Origin: Candidatus Magasanikbacteria bacterium CG_4_10_14_0_2_um_filter_41_10
GTDB taxonomy: Bacteria > Patescibacteriota > Patescibacteriia > Magasanikbacterales > UBA922
Length of the DNA stretch: 11,726 nt
NCBI GenBank assembly: GCA_002792995.1
Contig: PFPJ01000028.1
Span: forward strand, 1-11,726
Reading direction: 5' to 3'
The translations under genes were made by a program, and so were the position numbers. The notes beneath the pieces are model-generated. The model saw only the letters and a program-made list of their open reading frames with translations, was not told where the DNA came from and searched no databases. This document shows positions 1-6,019 of this stretch, one piece after another (positions within the stretch are counted from its first letter, which is position 1; each line of letters opens with the position of its first letter).

Positions 1-69
1 ATCACCAAAATCTGTAATACTGGTGCCTGTCGGTTCGTAGATATATTCAATTTTTTTCTTTCCAAACAT
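1..69 (-). CDS. N-terminus of unknown protein (partial)
   Basis: An ATG at 69 on the minus strand opens a frame of 23 codons to the window edge. It begins MFGKKKIEYIYEP and continues without a stop. The protein is cut off and I do not recognise it. Support for it being a gene is a TATACT -10-like box (80-85) exactly 10 bases before the ATG, the same spacing as at the 54-aa gene at 6184. There is no Shine-Dalgarno, so the mRNA would be nearly leaderless. It is divergent from tsaE, whose homologous N-terminus begins only a few bases away. The plus strand is also open over these bases, so the call is tentative. Confidence 0.4.
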   Translation of the reverse strand, partial: MFGKKKIEYIYEPTGTSITDFGD

Positions 70-75
70 AGTATT

Positions 76-519
76 ATTGAGTATATCACACACTACGAAG
101 AACAAACAAAATCCGTCGGTCGCCAGCTTGCAACCATGGTTTCTGGTAGCGCGATTATTACGCTCTCCGGAGATCTTGGTGCGGGCAAAACGACGTTTAC
201 AAAGGGATTTTCTGAGGGGCTCGGCGTGAAAAAAACCGTCACCAGTCCGACTTTTTCTCTCATGAATGTGTATCCTGTCCAAGACCATCAAGAAATAGAA
301 CAATTTGTCCATATCGACACGTATCGGCTAGAGAATGAGGAAGAATTGCGAGCGATTGGGGTAGAAGAGTATCTTGGTGATGCGAAAACAATTGTGATGA
401 TAGAATGGCCAGAGAAAGTTGCTGTGATGTTGAAGAAATATAAAAATGTGATTGAGGTGAAGATTGGGAGTGGAGAAAAAGATGACCAGAGGATTATTGA
501 AGTGGTGGGGATTGAGTAG
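76..519 (+). CDS. tsaE: TsaE, tRNA t6A biosynthesis ATPase
   Basis: TsaE is the small ATPase that works with TsaB and TsaD to add threonylcarbamoyl to A37 of ANN-decoding tRNAs in the cytoplasm. The P-loop GDLGAGKTTF is followed by the family motif TSPTFSL, then HIDTYRL, EEELRAIGVEEYL and IEWPEKV near the C-terminus, all in normal order. The start is a problem. The only ATG in frame is at 136 (127 aa), but the codons before it read IEYITHYEEQTKSVGRQLA, which matches the usual TsaE N-terminus (T-x-EE-T-x-x-x-G-x-x-LA). I therefore place the start at the ATT at 76 (ATT at 73 is equally possible), giving 147 aa, the normal family length. There is no ATG, GTG or TTG between base 1 and 136 in this frame. 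No tsaB or tsaD is visible in the window. Confidence 0.9.
   Translation: MEYITHYEEQTKSVGRQLATMVSGSAIITLSGDLGAGKTTFTKGFSEGLGVKKTVTSPTFSLMNVYPVQDHQEIEQFVHIDTYRLENEEELRAIGVEEYLGDAKTIVMIEWPEKVAVMLKKYKNVIEVKIGSGEKDDQRIIEVVGIE
80..85 (-). promoter_or_regulatory. -10 box for the partial gene at 1-69
   Basis: Read on the minus strand this is TATACT, 10 bases upstream of the ATG at 69. No convincing -35 hexamer is visible at 16-18 bases. If used, transcription would begin about 4 bases before the start codon. The box lies inside the first codons of the extended tsaE frame. Confidence 0.3.
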
Positions 520-529
520 AAATCAAGAA

Positions 530-555
530 GCCCGCCGGAAATGAATCCGACGGGC
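530..555 (-). terminator. GC-rich terminator hairpin of the 102-aa gene
   Basis: The arms 530-539 and 546-555 form a 10-bp GC-rich stem with one mismatch and a 6-base loop. On the minus strand the stem is followed by TTCTTGATTT, a modest T-rich tail. On the plus strand it is followed by CAAACAAATC, which is not a terminator tail. It lies 39 bases beyond the stop of the minus-strand gene and 10 bases past the tsaE stop, so it may also protect the tsaE mRNA 3' end. Confidence 0.55.
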
Positions 556-594
556 CAAACAAATCGATGGGCATCGTACCAGTCTGCGGCGAGT

Positions 595-903
595 TCACGG
601 ATCCTCGCGAGCTTCCTTCTCAAGCTGAATCTGGTAGTTGTGGAGCAACTCCACCAACCGCTCCAGCGCATCCTTCAGGAAAGGAAGGATCACGAACTGC
701 GGACATGTTGCTTTGAGAGTACTGAGTTCCAACAAGGTTTGGCGAACACCATACAGCGAGATCTCGATCTCACCAAGTGCATCAAGCATGAGTTCGATCT
801 TCTTTCCCACAACGAAAGGGAAAGAAGAGAGACCCAGATCTGGTGCCATTTTTTGGATCTGTCTGATGAGAACCAACCAAGCGGCGCTTTTCTTCATACC
901 CAC
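595..903 (-). CDS. Small hypothetical protein, 102 aa
   Basis: I do not recognise this family. The protein is mostly amphipathic helix: an N-terminal stretch MGMKKSAAWLVLIRQIQK, a central part with ILDALGEIEISLYGV-like heptads, and a C-terminal helix rich in Leu, Glu and Lys (ALERLVELLHNYQIQLEKEA). It has no signal peptide and one Cys. I chose the GTG start at 903 because GGAGG (914-918) lies 10 bases upstream; an ATG at 897 is 16 bases away from it. The gene is a closed unit with its own promoter (957-985), a hairpin at the predicted mRNA 5' end and a terminator hairpin. The DNA is visibly more GC-rich than its neighbours. The coding frame is supported by a uniform, C/G-ending codon pattern that the competing frames lack. 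A structural or nucleic-acid-associated role is possible but not shown. Confidence 0.65.
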   Translation of the reverse strand: MGMKKSAAWLVLIRQIQKMAPDLGLSSFPFVVGKKIELMLDALGEIEISLYGVRQTLLELSTLKATCPQFVILPFLKDALERLVELLHNYQIQLEKEAREDP

Positions 904-913
904 GATGACTTAA

Positions 914-918
914 CCTCC
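914..918 (-). promoter_or_regulatory. Shine-Dalgarno GGAGG for the 102-aa gene
   Basis: Minus strand GGAGG, 10 bases before the GTG at 903. This is the clearest ribosome binding site in the window, since most other genes here lack one, and it decides for the GTG rather than the ATG at 897. Confidence 0.6.
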
Positions 919-925
919 AAATTCA

Positions 926-949
926 CACGCAAGAACCTATTCTAGCGTG
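926..949 (-). promoter_or_regulatory. Hairpin at the 5' end of the 102-aa gene mRNA
   Basis: Arms 940-949 and 926-935 form a 10-bp stem with one T.T mismatch around a 4-base loop (TAGG on the minus strand). The promoter upstream predicts a transcript start at about 949-950, so the RNA would begin with this stem. Such 5' stems can protect mRNA from end-dependent decay. It ends 7 bases before the GGAGG site, so it leaves the ribosome site free. Confidence 0.5.
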
Positions 950-956
950 GCCTTTT

Positions 957-985
957 ATACTATAAAAAATGTTTTTTACTGTCAA
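957..985 (-). promoter_or_regulatory. Sigma-70 type promoter of the 102-aa gene
   Basis: On the minus strand there is a perfect -35 TTGACA (980-985), a 17-base spacer and a -10 TAGTAT (957-962, 4 of 6 consensus). The predicted start near 949 gives a leader of about 46 bases. Confidence 0.65.
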
Positions 986-1133
986 GTCATTTTATATTGC
1001 AAAAGCAAGTGAGGCTACAGGCTTTCATAAAATATACAAATAAAAAATATTGTATTAACACATTGTGCATAAACAACATAGTTTTCTTCATAAACTTTGA
1101 CTTTTGTGATATTCTTAATGCAGAAATACAAAA

Positions 1134-1139
1134 TATAAT
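1134..1139 (+). promoter_or_regulatory. -10 box before the CARDB-like protein gene
   Basis: A perfect TATAAT ends 19 bases before the ATG at 1159. No good -35 is present at the right distance (ATTCTTAA lies there), and the whole stretch 986-1158 is AT-rich, so chance is possible. It implies a short leader of about 12 bases with no strong Shine-Dalgarno. Confidence 0.35.
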
Positions 1140-1158
1140 TATTCAACAAAAGAATCAT

Positions 1159-3132
1159 ATGGATGAAGAACAAGTACAGGTACAGACTGTATCAGTCTCC
1201 AAGACCAAGATGGCAATCGCTATTGGCCTTCTTGGTTTATCAGCTTTGGCTGCAGGGTTTACGGGTATGCGTGCCAGAAGTACAGTAAAAGCTGACCTCG
1301 TCTTTGCAAAATCTACAGTAAATGTAGAAGACGGCATGAATATGTTTTCCATCACACTCATGAATAAAGGATCACTTGCAGTCACAAGTCCTTTTGTTCT
1401 CAATATCAGGTTGGGTGATCATAAAAATGTTATACACACAATGAAAGTGCAAAATCCTCCTTCTGCGGATATAAAAGGATCCTATGAAAATTTGGACTCC
1501 AAAGATGGTTCGTTTGATATTTTGGTAAAAAATTTCAAGTTAAAACCGGGACAAGCGACGACTATCACCTATTGGTTTGTTATCCCGAGTGAATATGAAG
1601 CCGAAAATTTGCCATTTACCTATACATGGGATACAACGAATATAGTTAGTGAAAAAAATGAATTGAATACGTATAAAGGAAGTTTCAATATCGAAGAGAT
1701 GAGGCTTATAACAGAAGCTGGGCAAATTCCAACATCAACAACAACATCAACTCTCCCAGATCTTACTATAAAAAATTTCACTATTACCGATACACTGGAT
1801 CCTAATGTAAAGAATTTTGATATAACAATAAAAAACATCGGGGAAGCAACCGCAGTTGGAACAAATCTGGATACAGGTTTCAAACACTTCAGCGTTCAAT
1901 CATTTGGAATCACACCGGAAGGAGATCTTACGGACGGTCCACGCTTTGCAAGTGTTGACACCCAAACGACGCCTGACACAAACCAACCAGAATTAGGACC
2001 TGGACAAGAGTTGACTATCTCAACTCCAGTCAATCTAACATCTAGTGGCTTCGATGACGTAAACCAAATAAAGATGAAAGTTGATTGGTCAACGGGAGTC
2101 TTTCATAACATATATCCTTTCACGTTTGCACAGGCAGGATACATACAAGAATCAAATGAAGATAACAATGAATTGACAAAACTTGTTGATATCCGTGAAA
2201 AATTGTCAGATTTGATTATTGAAGACTTCACGATAACTCCCTCAACTAATCAAGGAATGACGCATTTTAATGTAACAATAAAAAATATTGGTGAGGGAAC
2301 AGCAGGGCCTCTCAGTATGAGTGGTATGCATGGAACGTTCCAAGTACAATTGTACTTCGTTGGGGAGGATGGTACAGTAATGCCTATAAATGGACATTTA
2401 GCAAGTGATACATTCCATACTAATACCAAGTTAGCCCCAGGCAAAGAGCTTACTATTTCACAAGATATAAACATCTCGCTAGGTAATCACACAAAAATGA
2501 AGATGAAAGTTGATTGGTTGGAAGGTCAAATAACATCCTTAATTCCATTCATCTATCCAAACGGAGGATACATACAGGAGTCAAATGAAGATAACAACGA
2601 ACTCACAAAAAATATCGTTTCGGACGAAGCATCTGTTGTGCAGGTGATAAAACATACATCACATTCAACAGGTCAACAAGTTCCTAATACAGCAAGTGTC
2701 GTTGGGGCATTTACATTTGTGGCACCAGGGCAAACTGTTTCGTTAAAAAATGTCACAATGCAATTGACTGGAACATTTATTGGACAAAATATAGGTGATA
2801 ATAGTGTCACTGTGAAAATTTACGATGGCTCTAATGGCACATTTGATTCACATACTTCTCAACTTCTTGGTTCTGGTACTATTAGCAACGTCGATGCGGG
2901 TACGAGTAACTCATCTCAAATCACATTTACGTTAAATCAGGAATGGTCAGATACAAGAACAATGTTCTTTGTAATAGACACTACTGACTCTGACTTTGAT
3001 TATAGCGCTCCTCAACAAACGAAAGTACTGGCCTCTAAATTAACTGGATTCAAATGGATAGACCAAAATGGCAATGAACATGCTGCAAATGCAGGGTTAT
3101 CAGTTAATAGTGATTACTATTATTATAATTAA
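1159..3132 (+). CDS. Membrane-anchored surface protein with CARDB-like domains
   Basis: A 657-aa extracellular protein of unknown partner, probably an adhesin or envelope stalk. Residues 18-34 form one transmembrane segment (MAIAIGLLGLSALAAGF) after a short charged cytoplasmic tail. Then come three beta-sandwich regions: about 45-195, 201-341 and 351-484. The last two carry the CARDB signature, D-L-x-I-x-x-F-T-I-T followed by ITIKNIGE-type strands, and each ends in GYIQESNEDNNELTK. The C-terminal part (about 490-657) is a different all-beta domain (KNVTMQLTGTF, VKIYDGSNGTFDS) with a polar Tyr-rich end. The open frame extends back to 997, but that part is AT-rich and unlike a protein N-terminus, so I use the ATG at 1159. 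A terminator follows directly, so the gene is probably transcribed alone. Confidence 0.8.
   Translation: MDEEQVQVQTVSVSKTKMAIAIGLLGLSALAAGFTGMRARSTVKADLVFAKSTVNVEDGMNMFSITLMNKGSLAVTSPFVLNIRLGDHKNVIHTMKVQNPPSADIKGSYENLDSKDGSFDILVKNFKLKPGQATTITYWFVIPSEYEAENLPFTYTWDTTNIVSEKNELNTYKGSFNIEEMRLITEAGQIPTSTTTSTLPDLTIKNFTITDTLDPNVKNFDITIKNIGEATAVGTNLDTGFKHFSVQSFGITPEGDLTDGPRFASVDTQTTPDTNQPELGPGQELTISTPVNLTSSGFDDVNQIKMKVDWSTGVFHNIYPFTFAQAGYIQESNEDNNELTKLVDIREKLSDLIIEDFTITPSTNQGMTHFNVTIKNIGEGTAGPLSMSGMHGTFQVQLYFVGEDGTVMPINGHLASDTFHTNTKLAPGKELTISQDINISLGNHTKMKMKVDWLEGQITSLIPFIYPNGGYIQESNEDNNELTKNIVSDEASVVQVIKHTSHSTGQQVPNTASVVGAFTFVAPGQTVSLKNVTMQLTGTFIGQNIGDNSVTVKIYDGSNGTFDSHTSQLLGSGTISNVDAGTSNSSQITFTLNQEWSDTRTMFFVIDTTDSDFDYSAPQQTKVLASKLTGFKWIDQNGNEHAANAGLSVNSDYYYYN
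1759..2610 (+). repeat. In-frame duplication of a CARDB-like domain
   Basis: Two copies, about 1759-2181 and 2209-2610, encode related domains. Near-identical DNA remains at their ends: aagatgaaagttgattgg occurs exactly at 2071 and 2500, and the 45-base segments 2137-2181 and 2566-2610 match with few changes. Both pairs are offset by 429 bases (143 codons). The first halves have diverged and carry small in-frame length differences. Confidence 0.75.
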
Positions 3133-3145
3133 TTTACAACCTCAC

Positions 3146-3177
3146 AAAAAAAAGAGTAGCAATTCGCTACTCTTTTT
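3146..3177 (+). terminator. Intrinsic terminator after the CARDB-like gene
   Basis: The perfect stem GAGTAGC/GCTACTC (3154-3160, 3166-3172) has a 5-base loop, an A-run before and a T-run after. It stands 13 bases after the stop codon at 3132. Confidence 0.9.
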
Positions 3178-3192
3178 CTTTTTTGTTATACT

Positions 3193-3205
3193 GTAGTAAT
3201 ACTAC
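3193..3205. other. Palindrome GTAGTA-A-TACTAC before the Clp-like gene
   Basis: A perfect 6+6 inverted repeat around one central A lies just after a TATACT box (3187-3192) and 14 bases before the ATG at 3220. The position would suit an operator, but the element is short and no regulator is identified. No Shine-Dalgarno precedes the ATG. Confidence 0.25.
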
Positions 3206-3219
3206 TTATCAATTCTCTT

Positions 3220-4401
3220 ATGGATCTTTATCACATTGCACAATGGGGTGGTACAGTACTCGTAGTCATCGCAATTCTCCTCTACTATTCCTCACGAAAA
3301 GAAGGAGGTCTCTCTATTCCCTTTTTGCCAAAGATGAATTCTGGCAAAAGTTCTTCTGGTAGCTATGGTGGATTTACAACAGACATCACAGAACAGGCAC
3401 ACGAAGGAAAAGTAGATCCAGTCATCGGACGTGATGAAGAAATCACCCGTGTGACGCAAATTTTGACTCGCAGACGCAAGAATAATGTTATTCTCGTCGG
3501 AGAGCCAGGTGTGGGAAAAACGGCTATTGTAGAAGGATTGGCGTTGAAAATTGTTACCGGAGACGTCCCTGCAGTGCTCGCAAACAAACGTGTGTTAGTC
3601 TTACAAGTAGCAGACTTGATAAGTGGAACAAAATATCGTGGTGAGTTTGAACATCGTGTAAAACAATTGGTTGATTATATAAAAAATTCCGATCGCAGTA
3701 TTATTCTTTTTATTGATGAAATACATACGATCATGCAAACAAAAGGAACAGAAGGATCCGTCAATATCTCAGATATTTTAAAGCCAGCACTTGCTCGAGG
3801 TGAATTGCAAGTGATAGGAGCCACGACAAGCAAAGAATATGATCAATATATTTTGCCAGATGAAAGTTGGGAGAGAAGATTTCAAAAGGTTACCGTATCT
3901 GAGCCAAGTACAAAAGAATCAATTGAGATATTGAAAGGACTCAAAAAAAACTATGAACTGTATCATAAAGTTATTTTTACCGATGAATCTATCGAAGAAG
4001 CAGTCACCTTATCAGAAAAATATATCAAAGACAGACATCTTCCAGACAAAGCGATTGATCTCATAGACGAAGCCGCAGCGATGATTCATGTCCACGAAAA
4101 AGAAACCCCAGATCATGCGGTAGCACTTTTGTATGGAGCAGCGAATACTATGGCAAAAGAAAATGGTATGGAAAGTGAAACCATAACAAAGCTGAAAAAA
4201 GAATTACTCTCTCTTCGTCGTGAAGAAATGTCATTGACTGATGCAAAAAAGATAGAGGCTTTGCGCAAAGATATTGTAAAAAAAGTAAAAGAAATTCAAA
4301 AAGAAGAATCCACTATATTAGAAAAAAAAGGCTGGCCAAAAGTGACAGGAGAACATATTCGTCAAGTTGTGTCGGAGTGGACAGGGATGAAGGAAGAGTA
4401 G
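3220..4401 (+). CDS. Membrane-anchored Clp-type AAA+ ATPase, first domain only
   Basis: A 393-aa protein that aligns with the first ATPase ring (D1) of ClpA/ClpB/ClpC. Residues 8-23 are a transmembrane helix in place of the Clp N-domain, followed by a Gly/Ser-rich linker (40-51). Then come DITEQAHEGKVDPVIGRDEEI, Walker A GEPGVGKT (94-101), the pore loop GTKYRGEFE (136-144), Walker B ILFIDE (162-167), sensor-1 IGATT, arginine fingers ERR at 218-220, and sensor-2 LPDKAIDLIDEAA. A short charged helix (322-366) follows, and the protein stops at VTGEHIRQVVSEWTGM, where the second ring would begin. Catalytic and pore residues are intact, so it is probably an active unfoldase at the inner face of the membrane. 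The ClpP-docking loop belongs to the missing D2, so ClpP partnership is doubtful. The stop is followed directly by a terminator, so this is a designed end and not a frameshift. Confidence 0.85.
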   Translation: MDLYHIAQWGGTVLVVIAILLYYSSRKEGGLSIPFLPKMNSGKSSSGSYGGFTTDITEQAHEGKVDPVIGRDEEITRVTQILTRRRKNNVILVGEPGVGKTAIVEGLALKIVTGDVPAVLANKRVLVLQVADLISGTKYRGEFEHRVKQLVDYIKNSDRSIILFIDEIHTIMQTKGTEGSVNISDILKPALARGELQVIGATTSKEYDQYILPDESWERRFQKVTVSEPSTKESIEILKGLKKNYELYHKVIFTDESIEEAVTLSEKYIKDRHLPDKAIDLIDEAAAMIHVHEKETPDHAVALLYGAANTMAKENGMESETITKLKKELLSLRREEMSLTDAKKIEALRKDIVKKVKEIQKEESTILEKKGWPKVTGEHIRQVVSEWTGMKEE

Positions 4402-4426
4402 TTAACTACTTCCACCCCTATTGCAT

Positions 4427-4457
4427 AAAAAAGAACCTCGATACGAGGTTCTTTTTT
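4427..4457. terminator. Symmetric bidirectional terminator
   Basis: A perfect 14-bp stem, 4427-4440 with 4444-4457, has a 3-base loop and six A/T pairs at its base. It therefore ends in a T-run on both strands. It sits between the convergent Clp-like gene (+, stop at 4401) and the RNase Z-like gene (-, stop at 4478) and can serve both. Confidence 0.9.
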
Positions 4458-4477
4458 CTTATTCAACAAAGTACTAT

Positions 4478-5263
4478 CTAAAACGAATATTGATCTCCAT
4501 CCACAGGAACAAAGACACCTCCAGAAAATACTTCTTGAACTTCTTTTGTATAGGCCTTTTTTCTTGTTTCAAGTGTACGATCCTCCATGTGCGCGAGAAG
4601 AAGTGCCTTTGCATTCATTCGCGCTGCATTTTCAGCCGCTTCCTTCACCGTACAATGATGCTTTTCATGCGGATGAAATTGTTCCTTTGCCGTATCAAGA
4701 CAAAATGCTTCATGTATGAGTACATCAACATTCTGTGCAAGATCTTCATAATGCGACTGCAGTGGTTCATCACCACAATATACGACAGTCTGTGTATCAG
4801 CGAGAATAATATGACATCCAAATTCTGGCGTCTTACTGCTCTTGATATCAAAAAAAGTAACTTGCCAGTCGCCAATATGATGCACGGCTCTGTCTTCTAA
4901 CAAAACAAACGTGATACTATTTTGTACTTTTTCAAAATGATTCTTGGCAACATGCGTAAAGAGTGAATCAATTGCATTTTTCACATCCTGAGAACAAAAT
5001 ATCGTTCTTTTTGTATCTGAATCCTTTCCCCATGCACGAACGAGAGGTACTATGCCAAGAATATGGTCACTATCAGCATGAGAAATAAAAACATTTGTGA
5101 TTTCCGTTGGATCGATTCCTCCATCAAAAAATCTATGCAAGAGATCATGTCCACCCGCAACATCACAAAGCAAGTGTTGACTGTCATCTTGTATCAAAAT
5201 CGAAGTAGATGTGGATCGTACGGGCATGCCATGACCTGTCCCCAAAAACGTAACTTTGTTCAT
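4478..5263 (-). CDS. RNase Z-like metallo-beta-lactamase hydrolase
   Basis: A 261-aa MBL-fold protein with RNase Z order of motifs: FLGTGHGMP at the N-terminus, the metal motif SHADSDH (61-67), CGDE (163-166) with the bridging Asp, HEAF (184-187), H-x-x-x-EAA near 203-210, and LLAHMEDR (222-229). RNase Z trims tRNA 3' ends; related proteins are phosphodiesterases. The usual HxHxDH is HxDxDH here, as in ComEC-type and some other MBL enzymes, so tRNA processing is not certain. There is no signal peptide, so it is cytoplasmic. The ATG lies 1 base after the pyrH stop, so it is translated from the same mRNA. A symmetric terminator follows. Confidence 0.75.
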   Translation of the reverse strand: MNKVTFLGTGHGMPVRSTSTSILIQDDSQHLLCDVAGGHDLLHRFFDGGIDPTEITNVFISHADSDHILGIVPLVRAWGKDSDTKRTIFCSQDVKNAIDSLFTHVAKNHFEKVQNSITFVLLEDRAVHHIGDWQVTFFDIKSSKTPEFGCHIILADTQTVVYCGDEPLQSHYEDLAQNVDVLIHEAFCLDTAKEQFHPHEKHHCTVKEAAENAARMNAKALLLAHMEDRTLETRKKAYTKEVQEVFSGGVFVPVDGDQYSF

Positions 5264-5264
5264 A

Positions 5265-5948
5265 CTAGTAAATCACTGTTCCACGAAATGTCTTTCCTGC
5301 AATTGCGTTCTTTACTTCTTTCAAATCTGTGCCACGAAGAATACTCACCCGAAGGCCAAGCTTCTGAGCCATCTTGCTCGCAATTGGATCAAAAGGAAGA
5401 TTTGCACCGGGATCCCAAACATTTCCTACAATCGTTCGAAAATCCTTCCAACTGATCTGCTCTATTTTTTGTGCATCTTTATGCTTTGCAGGATCTTTGT
5501 CGTAGACATATTCAATATTTGAAAGATTAATTACATCACTGGCTCCATACGTCTTTGCAAAATTCACAGCACAATAGTCTGTAGAATTGCCAGGCTTCCA
5601 GCCAGACGCGATGATGACTGGCGCACTTGTGTTTACTTTCTTTCGTGGATCACTAAGAATCTCTTTGTATGCGATATCACCAAAGAGCAGTTTTACAAAC
5701 ATCGCATTTACTTTTGTTGTTTCTACCCCCATCCAGTCAAGATCAGTATTTGTAGGCTTTCCTACAACGCGGAGCGCATCCTGATACATTCGACTCGTCG
5801 CTCCCCCACCGACAATCAGAATAAACTGATTCCCTTTTTTTACTTCTGAAACAAACAGAGACTTCAATGATTTCAAAAATACCGGATCAAAACCAGTTTT
5901 TGGGATGATGATAGAACCACCGAGCGAAATGATAATACGTTTTTTCAT
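5265..5948 (-). CDS. pyrH: UMP kinase, archaeal-type
   Basis: Phosphorylates UMP to UDP with ATP, the entry step to pyrimidine nucleoside triphosphates. It is a 227-aa amino-acid-kinase fold protein starting MKKRIIISLGGSIIIP. ISLGGS is the archaeal-style opening, where typical bacterial PyrH has a KLSGEAL-like motif. It continues with VGGGATSRMY, VETTKVNAMFV, GWKPGNSTDYCAV, NLSNIEYVYDKDP and FDPIASKMA, matching archaeal UMP kinases in order. The ATG at 5948 is chosen because the family begins there; the open frame extends to 5972. A promoter-like pair upstream (5961-5988) implies a leader of about 6 bases. The RNase Z-like gene follows after 1 base. Another amino-acid-kinase activity cannot be excluded. 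Confidence 0.85.
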   Translation of the reverse strand: MKKRIIISLGGSIIIPKTGFDPVFLKSLKSLFVSEVKKGNQFILIVGGGATSRMYQDALRVVGKPTNTDLDWMGVETTKVNAMFVKLLFGDIAYKEILSDPRKKVNTSAPVIIASGWKPGNSTDYCAVNFAKTYGASDVINLSNIEYVYDKDPAKHKDAQKIEQISWKDFRTIVGNVWDPGANLPFDPIASKMAQKLGLRVSILRGTDLKEVKNAIAGKTFRGTVIY

Positions 5949-5960
5949 ATAAACATCAAT

Positions 5961-5988
5961 ACTATAGAGCAAAGATTACACGAATCAA
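5961..5988 (-). promoter_or_regulatory. Promoter of pyrH
   Basis: On the minus strand: -35 TTGATT (5983-5988), 16-base spacer, -10 TATAGT (5961-5966, 5 of 6). The -10 ends 12 bases before the ATG at 5948. The -35 lies within one arm of the inverted repeat at 5980-6007. Confidence 0.5.
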
Positions 5989-6007
5989 ACGTTTCCGTTT
6001 GATTCGT
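5980..6007 (-). repeat. Perfect 12-bp inverted repeat between the 54-aa gene and pyrH
   Basis: Arms 5980-5991 and 5996-6007 are perfectly complementary. The 4-base loop reads GAAA on the minus strand, a GNRA tetraloop, which favours function in minus-strand RNA. It begins 12 bases after the stop of the 54-aa gene, as a terminator would, but what follows (GTAATCTTTGC) is not a T-run. Because it covers the pyrH -35, it could also be a protein binding site. Confidence 0.6.
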
Positions 6008-6019
6008 ACGATGTATGTT

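Noticed and set aside
288..671. 127-aa minus-strand open frame overlapping tsaE and the 102-aa gene
   Set aside because: It is antisense to well-supported tsaE, runs through the terminator hairpin, and has an Arg/Trp/Ser-rich shadow composition.
541..945. 134-aa plus-strand open frame
   Set aside because: Antisense to the 102-aa gene, which has promoter, ribosome site and terminator in the right order; this frame has none.
997..1158. N-terminal extension of the CARDB-like protein
   Set aside because: The extra 54 residues are AT-derived (Asn, Ile, Phe, Lys) and would bury the membrane anchor; the ATG at 1159 gives a normal topology and follows a TATAAT box.
3220..4401. Frameshifted remnant of a full ClpC/ClpB gene
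   Set aside because: No second-ring sequence is found after the stop; a terminator begins 25 bases later and the next gene is convergent.
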